From NCBI GenBank assembly GCA_022828595.1, contig JAKGHH010000002.1, positions 68,668,383 to 68,732,382 of the forward strand: a DNA stretch of 64,000 nucleotides, read 5' to 3'. The notes under the pieces were generated by a model that was not told where the DNA came from, made no database searches, and saw only the letters and a list, made by a program, of their open reading frames with translations. This document shows, in pieces, positions 56,602-64,000 of the stretch; position 1 is the stretch's first letter; each line of letters opens with the position of its first letter. The translations under genes and the position numbers were made by a program. This DNA comes from Nelumbo lutea (taxonomy: Eukaryota > Streptophyta > Magnoliopsida > Proteales > Nelumbonaceae).

Positions 56602-57976
56602 ATGGCGGCATCTCTGCTCTTCCCTCCCGTCTATTCTGGTACGGTTTTCTGCTCTTCTTCCACTTGCTTCTCCAAGAGCGAGAAGTTCTCGCTTTCTAGT
56701 CTTTCTGCTTCACAACTGCTCTGCAAATCCCATGAGCGGCACCAATTAAAGGTCAAAGCTCTCAAAGAAACAACCAAAGAACCCAATACAAGCCCTCCAC
56801 CTTCTGCTGAGGAAATTACGGAGAAATTTGGCCTTGAAGCCGGTCTCTGGAAGGTATTAATTCAGGGTTGCGTTTAAATTAAAATTTCTAGTTTCTTTTC
56901 CAAGAATTCAGTTGATCCGTAGGAGAGGCCTGTAACTTTACCCCCGAACCCCCCGGGGGGTTTCTTTCAGACATATTCTAAAATAGAATAGAAAGAGAGG
57001 GTTTTGAGTTTGATAATGGTGATGATGATGAAAAGCCTCAATAACCCATCTTTTGTTATGTTCTGAAATTAATTATTAATTAACCCAGTGAGAGAGATTG
57101 ATGAGTTACATTTTACTTCTCAACATTAAGATTTAAAATTAATTTGTTGGGTTTTGTTTATTAGATACCCTGTTAATAATTGAATGGATACATGCAGATA
57201 TTCAGCTCAAAAGAGGGAGGAAAGGAAGGGAAGGGAGAGAAGTCCAAGGGAGATCAAGCCAAGCTACTGTTGGCTAAATATGGAGGAGCTTACCTTGCCA
57301 CCTCCATTACTCTCTCTTTGATCTCCTTCTCACTCTGTTACGTCCTGATTAGCGCAGGCATTGACGTCCAGGCGTTGCTGCAGAAGGTAAGCCATCTGGA
57401 GACCTTGATCTTGCTTCTATCCACTACACACTTATTGGGTGTATACAATTCAATCTCCCAGGGGTCAGAGGCCATGGCGTTGTGTTTTCTTCTTTGTAAT
57501 GCAGTTCCATTTGCACTGGTTTGCAAAAAACATGGGAGTACAAAATACAAATGACTTCAATGCAAATTATCATTATTTCTTTTTCTTGTTGCAATTTTTA
57601 CTTTGTTTTGTTTTGTTTGTTTACCGTGTCAGCGAAGTGAAATAAAACTTAAAACAAAGTAAAACCTGAAGCAAAAGTGAATCAGAATTTACACTCTTCT
57701 GATTCATACATATTGCCATGCATTTGTACTTATGCAAATAAAACTGCATTACAAACAGAGAGAGCCCAAATTCTAACTCATGCTTCACCAAACTGAATTT
57801 TTTTTTTTTTTTTTCAGGTGGGAATCACAGCCAATGAGACGGGTGAAAAAGTAGGGACTTTTGCATTGGCATATGCTGCACATAAAGCTGCATCTCCAAT
57901 CAGGTTTCCTCCGACGGTAGCTCTCACTCCCATTGTAGCCGGTTGGATAGGAAAGAAAACCAAAAAGGAAGAGTAA
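56602..57976 (+). CDS. FAM210/DUF1279-domain protein, probably plastid-targeted, 199 aa
   Basis: Three exons, 56602-56853, 57198-57386 and 57818-57976 (252, 189 and 159 bases), all in phase 0, end at TAA. Residues 1-55 (MAASLLFPPVYSGTVFCSSS onward) are Ser-rich with no acidic residues until about 28, typical of a chloroplast transit peptide. A Lys/Glu-rich linker follows. The DUF1279 domain (about 100-190) has KLLLAKYGGAYLATSITLSL, a transmembrane segment ISFSLCYVLISAGIDV, then NETGEKVGTFALAYAAHKAA, SPIRFPPTVALTPIVAGW and a basic end GKKTKKEE. Animal FAM210A/B act in mitochondria; plant members are mostly unstudied, so the role here is unknown. The start is the first ATG after a CT-rich leader. 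Intron 2 carries a MITE-like element. All splice sites are GT-AG and the frame is clean. Confidence 0.9.
57477..57770. repeat. MITE-like element in intron 2 of the FAM210 gene
   Basis: TTTGTAATGCAGTTCCATTTGC on the left is mirrored by GCAAATAAAACTGCATTACAAA on the right. The interior is AT-rich. It is related to 33763-34026 by the ATTTGCACT and TGCATTTGTACT words. Outer ends and target duplication are not resolved. Confidence 0.55.
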
Positions 57977-59040
57977 TTTGTAGTGTACGATTCTAATTTC
58001 CTTCTATTTGTAATGTGATTAGAGTGTTTGTTTAGTGCAAATAATGGTTCACATCCTAAGTCGTTTCTTTCTGCAGTGTTGTGTTGTCAAGGAGAATGGT
58101 TGATACGTATACCTTCGGCGCTGAAGGGCACATAATACACCCACTGACCCGTATGAACTGATACGTTTCTAAATATATTTTTATATTAAATTTATGTTTT
58201 TAAATTATAAACTAAAATACAATCCAAAATTTTGTGTCTGTACTTCTAAAAACATGTAAGAAATAAATTATAAATTTATAATGCATTATTTTGCAATAGG
58301 TCGAACATTCACATGAATAATCAGTTCCTTAATTTTGCATTTTGCATCTTAATTTATATTAATGGGTTTGTGTTTATAAGAAGTATGTTGAGTTTAGATT
58401 TATGTAAGTTAAGACAGTTCATCTGTATTTTACATACAAAATGTAAATAACAATTCGTTCACATCTAGTATGTTGTTTTGATAAAATGGTTTGGCAAAAT
58501 GGAGGGATGCATGATTTAAAAATGCCACTTAGAAGGAAAATCTTAAAACATTTTTTAAGTTAATAATATTGTATACAGCTGACAGTTGACCTTTTTGCGT
58601 CTAAAAATTAAGGGTAGTGAAATATGAATATTAAGATGGATGAGTGGGAAAGTAGAAGGTCAAAGATGAGTTTATTCATTAAACCTAGAGCAATTCCAAT
58701 AAGTGATAAAATGAGAAAAAGTAAATCAATATGGTTTGATTACATTCACAGAAAACCATCTATTGCACCAATAAAAACAAGTGCTCTAGTATAGTTAAAG
58801 GGGCTTTTTGATAGTAAATAAAGGTGACGAGAAATCAGCCACCATTAGAAAAAAACCCCACCAGAAGAGATATAGGTTGAAGGGGAAAAATGACACTATG
58901 GAATGGTGGAACAAGATTGTTGTAAAAAATGATAAAGAAAGTAGAATGAAATTTATCGTTATTCGCTATTCAAACTGTAACTTGCAAGAGTTTGATATTG
59001 CAGAATCTTGAAATTGAGAATTGCAAGGGAAAATGAGGGT
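57977..59040. other. 3' flank of the FAM210 gene, no gene seen
   Basis: 57977-58110 is probable 3' UTR. The rest is AT-rich. The short frame at 58808-59011 (67 codons) has no recognisable domain and is not supported. Confidence 0.45.
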
Positions 59041-59706
59041 TGAGTCGTGCCACTTAGTCACTCTCCTTAAAATCGCATTTCTCATCTATGGTATAGCCGG
59101 GTGATCGCAAATCGATTGCCAAGATAAAACAACCCACAGGTTATTGGTAGGTGTGCACTCGCTTACTAAACCTCCGCGAACCACAAAATGATGATGATCA
59201 GATTTTACAAAGAAGACAGAAAAGAAAACTATCGAAAATTGATGTGTATCAACTGGGTCGACTAGCATACTTTTTATAGATTGGTCTCAGACCCGAATGG
59301 ATCCAACGGTGTCCTTTCAAATAGTAGCCTCTTCAGAACAGTGCACATGTTCGAAGAAGCATAGGGAGGAAGAAAACGTTTTAATTTAAAAAAGAAATTC
59401 GAATTCGAATACGACGCATCGCGTGTGTGTACACGTAGACGTACACAAACACGCACCTGGCCCGACTCGGCGCGTGCGTGTGAAAAGAACCCCCAACCCC
59501 CTCATATGTATGGAATATCTATAGTGCTCTCCTGTGAGTCCCCTACCCATAGAGAGAGAAAAACTATAAATATACTCTATTTCCACTCCTTTCCCAAGCA
59601 TTGTAGGACAATGAGTCTTCCCATGCACTCAGGAGTGGGAAGAGGAAAAAACAAAAACAAGAGAGGGAGGAGAGAGATTCTTGAAATTTTGAATCTCCCT
59701 TCAACA
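59040..59706 (-). repeat. Putative 3' LTR of right-hand copia
   Basis: On the coding strand it begins TGTTGAAGGGAGATTC directly after a GGGGGAT purine tract (59707-59714), and it contains TCTATAAAAAG (near 59270) as a likely TATA box. The far border near 59040 is a guess, because the partner LTR is outside the window. Confidence 0.5.
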
Positions 59707-60211
59707 ATCCCCCATAAGATTCAAAATAACAAGAAAATCGAACAATCTGAGTATCACAGTGAGAAAATTATTCATGGTGATGTCTTTTGGACTCCAATCA
59801 ACACTTAGGTATGACAGACTATGTTATAGAGTACGGGTGGAGTCAGACTCTTTCAACATTTCCTCGTTGTCGTAACTAGCTAACCAACCAACTCAACTCA
59901 CCAGTTCTTTAATGGTTCTTTGATTTTGGAACATTTCGGCCTTATTCCACTCTTCGAATCATGAGTGTTTTAGAGAGTCGGCCCTAGATCTCTCTTAGAA
60001 GCGGCAACACTTCACACTCATTTAGGTCAGTTATTAATATGCACTGCACACATCATTCTTAATTGATTAAGAGCCTTATGCTCAACCTCATCAAACTACA
60101 GTGAGCACTAACTTACCTCAATATCTGAAATGGGACACAAATTGATATTGCTTTCCCAATTCATCTAGCAACTCGTTTTTACCCATTGAACCTAATTCCA
60201 AGGATCTCCTT

Positions 60212-61095
60212 TCACATAGGTTGGGTGTCCATCACTAATGACTTTGTAACAAACTTCAGCCCCATTCCTACCAATGCCTCATAAACTACCTTAGAAGTTT
60301 GTGGTTTGGTTAACAAATCTGCAATGTTCTTTTTAGACTTTACAAAATCTAGAGCAATTGTACATTCACTGAGGTATTGTCTTACCAGGTTATGCCTTAA
60401 GTGGATGTGCCTTCTTTTACCGGCATACATCTGGTTCTTGGCTCTAGCTATTACTGCTTGGCTATCACAATGGAGAGATATGGATGGAACCAACCATGAC
60501 CAAAGTGGTATATCTGCTAGTAAGTTCCTTGGACACTTTGCCCCGGACTTCGCCAATTCTAGTGCAATAAACTCAACATTCATTGTTGAACTTGTGTTAC
60601 ATGACTACTTTACCGATTTCCACCTAGAATAAACACATATCCACTGGTGGAAGTACTGTCCTTTGAATCTAAAATTCAATTCGCATCAGTAAAGCCTTCT
60701 AAAACAAAAGGAAAACCTAAATAGTGTAAACCAAAATTTATGATTCCTTTTAAATATTTTAATAATCTTACTAGAGCTTCCCAATGTTCATTTTTGGGAT
60801 TATGAGTATGTTGACTTAATTTTCCCAAGCTATAGCTATGACTGGTCTTGTACAATTCATTAAATAAGACACAAATCCAATTATACTTGCATACTCCTTT
60901 CGTGACACAGGTTCTTCCACATGTTTCCTTAAGGCTATGTTTGGTTTGAAGGAGAATGTAGGGAAAGGAAGAGAAACATAGGAAAACTAATACAAGATTT
61001 GTAAAGGTTTCCCTACATTTTCCTTCAAACCAAACACAGCCTAAGTGAATACTATAGTTAAGAGGTGTTTTAATCGGTTTGTAGTTAGTGTCCAA
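60212..61095 (-). pseudogene. Copia RNase H region, split by a MITE
   Basis: The left piece (60583-60212) has HCDSQAVIARAKNQMYAGKR, then RRHIHLRHNLVRQY and KSKKNIADLLTKP, the classic copia end, and closes with TAG/TGA at 60212. The right piece (61095-60676) has the RT-RNase H linker, interrupted at 61041-60933 by the MITE. SVSTSGYVF-like sequence is partly preserved near 60640. Confidence 0.8.
60933..61041. repeat. Tourist-like MITE inside copia, TAA target duplication
   Basis: 109 bp. The left end GGCTATGTTTGGTTTGAAGG and the right end (other strand) GGCTGTGTTTGGTTTGAAGG are nearly perfect inverted repeats, extending about 34 bases (to TGTAGGGAAA). TAA flanks it at 60930-60932 and 61042-61044, as for PIF/Harbinger. 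Confidence 0.88.
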
Positions 61096-61113
61096 ATTTT
61101 CTAAGAATACTTT

Positions 61114-61344
61114 CTACATAGTGTGATTGGGAAAAATATAGTTTTTTTGTTGTTTATAGATTTTAATCCCTAAGATTACATCAACCTCACCCCAATCCTT
61201 AGTATCAAATTTGGACATTAGAAATTGTTTTATTTCTTTTATCACCTCTAGACTTGTTCCCATTATTAGCATATCATCAACATATAAACAGATCATGACT
61301 CTTTTATCATTTTCAAATTTTCTATACACATCTATCAAAATCAT
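61114..61344 (-). pseudogene. Copia reverse transcriptase core
   Basis: It contains ICLYVDDMLIMGTSLEVIKE with an intact YVDD box, then LMSKFDTKDWGEVDVILGIK. It is one open piece of a broken RT frame that continues to about 61700 with stops. Confidence 0.85.
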
Positions 61345-61369
61345 TTCTATTATATCTATTAATTACTAA

Positions 61370-62094
61370 TACATTATTAAATTTTTCATGTCATTGTTTA
61401 GGAGCTTGTTTTAAGCCATATAAAGACTTAATTAATTTACATACTTTATTTCTTGTCCTACCATTATGAAACCTTCAGGTTGCTTAATTTATATTTCTTC
61501 CTCTAATTCTTCATTTAAGAAAATTATTTCTACATCCATTTGATGAATTACTAGTTTGTAGATAGATGCTATAGCAAACAAAGCTCTAATGTTGTTAACC
61601 TTACAACCGGGAAGTAGGTGTAAAAAAGTCTACATCTTTCTTTTGTCTGAACCCTTTAGCCATTAACCTGGCCTTGAATTTATCTATTGTACCATTTAAT
61701 TTTATTTTTTTCTTAAAAATCCACTTGCAATCCAGTGCCTTAGTTCCATGTGGAAGATCTACAAGTTCAAAGTGTGATTAGTGACTAAAGAGTCAATTTC
61801 ACTTTTTATGGCTTATTTCCAAGATACTGCATCAGGTGAAGTTACGGCTTCCTGATAAGTTATTGGGTCATTGTCCACCAAAAATGTGAACATTCCATCA
61901 CCCAAGTTTGTTTCTCTTCTTTTTCTTTTCTTACTTCTCCATAACTCTAGTTCTTGCCTAAGTGAGGTACTGACTCCTTGAACACTCAATCGTTCTAAGT
62001 TTCTGGTTTGGTTTTGGGAAGGTTCTCCAATTAATATGGCGCCATTTGGTGCATCTTTTTGCACGATCTTTCGGTTATTTACAAGTCAGGAAGA
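61370..62094 (-). pseudogene. Copia integrase end and RT start
   Basis: The minus-strand piece 62064-61813 has FLVDNDPITYQEAVTSPDAV followed by W, the usual start of copia RT, after a Lys/Arg-rich linker. The remainder to 61370 shows RT words such as KLHQMDVEI-type sequence only in fragments. Confidence 0.7.
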
Positions 62095-62430
62095 CTGAAA
62101 ATCAATTCATTCCCATTTGGCACATGGAATATCTAGCCGCCAAAAGACGCAGCGCCGAAAAGACGTGTGAAGCCCATTTTGGGCTGATTTTGGGAAGTTC
62201 CGAATGAAGCTTCTCATGTCTTTCACGTTTTAATCTTGTGCGGAAAGAACCAAAACGTCTTTCATGTTTTAATCTTGTGCGAAAAGAACCAAAACGATGC
62301 ACGGAAAAACACACGTGCCAAACAGTCTTTGGGCTGCCCAGATCTTTTGTCAAAAGCCCAATACATCTATTGACTGTCAGAGCTACGAGAAGATCTTCTC
62401 AAAAAAGACTTGCCAAACGAGTCATTTTTC
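62095..62430. repeat. Foreign insert in copia with an internal 38-bp tandem repeat
   Basis: GTCTTTCAYGTTTTAATCTT and its continuation occur twice in a row, at about 62218 and 62256. The segment has no copia coding sequence, while both sides do, so it is probably an inserted non-autonomous element. Ends are not defined. Confidence 0.4.
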
Positions 62431-62599
62431 TTTTAGGTTCAAATATTCCAACATTTGCTAGGTAGCCCCAAACTTTTAAGTAGTTCAAACTATGTTTTTT
62501 GTTATGTCAAAGTTCAAAGGGTATTTGTCCTTTTATCTTGGGTGGTATTCTATTATATAGGTGACAAGCCGTTAGGATTGCTTTCCCCCACAAATTTAG

Positions 62600-63050
62600 A
62601 GGTGCACCTAAACTAATATGCATTGCATTCATCATTTATTTTAGTGTTCTATTAAATCTTTCTGCAACTCCATCATATTCATGTTGATAGGGAGTTGTGG
62701 TTTCATATATGATTCCACTTTCTTCAAAGAAATTTCTAATGGTTTGTCCATCATATTCATTCCCTTTGTCTGTTTTAAGTCTTTATTTTCTTTCCTAACT
62801 GATTTTCTACTTTAATTTTGTAGTTTATAATATGTAGAATTACTTTTGCATATCTAGACAAGTCATCTATAAATGTTATGTAATATCTTTTTTCCTTTCT
62901 AACTTCATTGCATTTAAGGTCTCCTAGATCAATGTGTATAATTTGTAATAATTCAGTTTCTCTATATACACTTTTATGAGGTTTCTTAGTGAATTTTGCT
63001 TCTACACATACTTGGCATTTTTCATTTGTAAAAGTAATAGAAACATTCAA
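62600..63050 (-). pseudogene. Copia integrase core remnant
   Basis: It has CQVCVEAKFTKKPHKSV (end of the zinc finger), LLQIIHIDLGDLKCNEVR and YYITFIDDLSRYAKV, which contain the first catalytic aspartate region of the copia integrase. Downstream frames are broken. Confidence 0.8.
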
Positions 63051-63314
63051 AATTCTTAACTTACATAATCATTTTAAATAAGGAGCACTATGATGTCCTA
63101 GTCTAGCATGCCAAATATCAAAAGATTCAACAATATAAGCAGAAGAAGAAGTAGTTTTATTCATAACAATATCAGAAATATTCAGTACAAACAATCCTCC
63201 AACATTGTATCATTTTCCAATAAAAACATTATTTTTAGTTAACACGACCTCATTTGCTTCAAATGTGAGATTCAGTCCTACTTTGTTGATGAGTACTCTT
63301 AATACTAAGTTTCG

Positions 63315-63990
63315 TCAAATTTTTGGCACATGCAACACATCATTCAATATTAGAATTTTTCCTGAAGTCAATTTTAAGAGCACCTTTCCTTTGCCAATGA
63401 CCTTTGAAGTTTGTGAGTTTCCCATGAAGACTTTCTCTCCTTCAAATTGAATTGCATACTCATAGAATGAACTGCAGTCTCTACATATGTGCTTGATAAC
63501 ACTAGTGTTTAGTACCCACTCCTTCGGCTTATCAACTAAGTTTACCTCAATTACCATGGCTACGATAATACCCTTAGTCAAATTGACTTGCAGTTTCCTA
63601 GAGTCCTTTTGGTATCAGTAGTCCTTGTAATGTTTGAGTTTACCACATACATAACAATTTTTTTTCTTTTGTTGCTTCTTGAATTTCTAATCATTTTTTG
63701 TATTCAAATTCTTTTTGAATTTTGTAGTATTTTCCTCAACTATATTGGTTTTGGAAAACTAGTCATCATCTTTATTTTTGTTATTTTCTTCTATCTTAAT
63801 CCGGACCACTACTTGGTCCAAAGAAGTTTCTTCCTCTTATGCTTCATACTAGTCTTGAAATCATTCCATGTATGTAGTAGTTTCTCTATGAGAGAACCAA
63901 CAATGAATTCATCTGACAATATCATGCCTCCTTTTGCTAGTTCCCCCACAAGAACTTAAAACTCATCTATTTGGACAAACACGTCCATGT
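63315..63990 (-). pseudogene. Copia protease and gag end remnant
   Basis: It has [20 protein letters not shown], in which the catalytic D-[ST]-G is changed to N-T-S, and then [20 protein letters not shown] and [10 protein letters not shown]. The rest toward 64000 is a degraded gag with a K-rich zinc-knuckle area. Confidence 0.75.
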
Positions 63991-64000
63991 CTTCTTTCAT

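Larger units (their letters stand above)
59040..64000 (-). mobile_element. Copia retrotransposon, minus strand, truncated by window edge
   Basis: The 3' end lies left and the 5' end is beyond 64000. From right to left (5' to 3' of the element): protease (63581-63315), integrase (63050-62600), integrase end to RT (62064-61370), RT core (61344-61114), RNase H (61095-60212), a non-coding 3' part, purine tract and 3' LTR. All coding parts have breaks. It carries a Tourist-like MITE at 60933-61041 and a foreign segment at about 62095-62430. Confidence 0.85.

Noticed and set aside
59274..59808. Frames of 80-127 codons near the right-hand copia
   Set aside because: They fall in the putative LTR and the purine tract area; a TATA box and retroelement borders explain the sequence better.
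1..64000. tRNA or rRNA genes
   Set aside because: No cloverleaf with A and B boxes or rRNA core sequence was recognised. The TGGTATCAGAGC hits are retrotransposon primer sites, not tRNA genes.

Overview
The window is nuclear DNA from a flowering plant. The evidence is AT-rich intergenic sequence, spliced genes with GT-AG introns, plant-type Ty1/copia and Ty3/gypsy retrotransposons primed by initiator-methionine tRNA, Tourist-like and MULE-like MITEs, an RTE-type LINE, and plant genes of the HVA22 and FAM210/DUF1279 families. I cannot name the species. Protein-coding sequence is sparse: I can support five host genes in 64 kb, and most of the rest is transposon sequence in various states of decay.

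The left two thirds is a three-gene array of HVA22-like (TB2/DP1/REEP family) genes, all on the + strand. Gene A (exons 2474-12862, first exon probably left of the window) and gene B (23592-31354) are paralogues inside one large tandem segmental duplication. Gene C (43786-47412) is a conventional single-module HVA22 protein of 214 residues. A and B are the unusual part. Each appears to be one reading frame made of two HVA22 modules in series, with every splice site and intron phase kept, so that B predicts a 235-residue two-module protein. I do not know a described plant gene with this layout.

Transposons have invaded the two duplicates differently. A near-intact but dead Ty3/gypsy element (6163-11623, 5-bp target duplication ATATG) sits in an intron of gene A. 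A MULE-like MITE (27679-28191) sits in an intron of gene B, and a hAT/MULE-like MITE (31916-32298) and a copia element (34382-39859) lie downstream of B. Because A and B are paralogues, each serves as the empty-site control for insertions in the other. RTE LINE remnants occur at matching places in both, so they predate the duplication. Between A and B, a copia element with non-canonical TA...TA long terminal repeats (16990-20579) is nested inside an older copia on the same strand.

The right third holds a single-exon plant-specific gene of unknown function on the minus strand (47651-48172, convergent with gene C). Next comes a long repeat-filled intergenic stretch (about 48.4-56.6 kb) with a perfect 191-bp tandem duplication. 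It is followed by a three-exon gene for a probable plastid FAM210/DUF1279 membrane protein (56602-57976), and then by a minus-strand copia element that runs off the right edge and carries a Tourist-like MITE.
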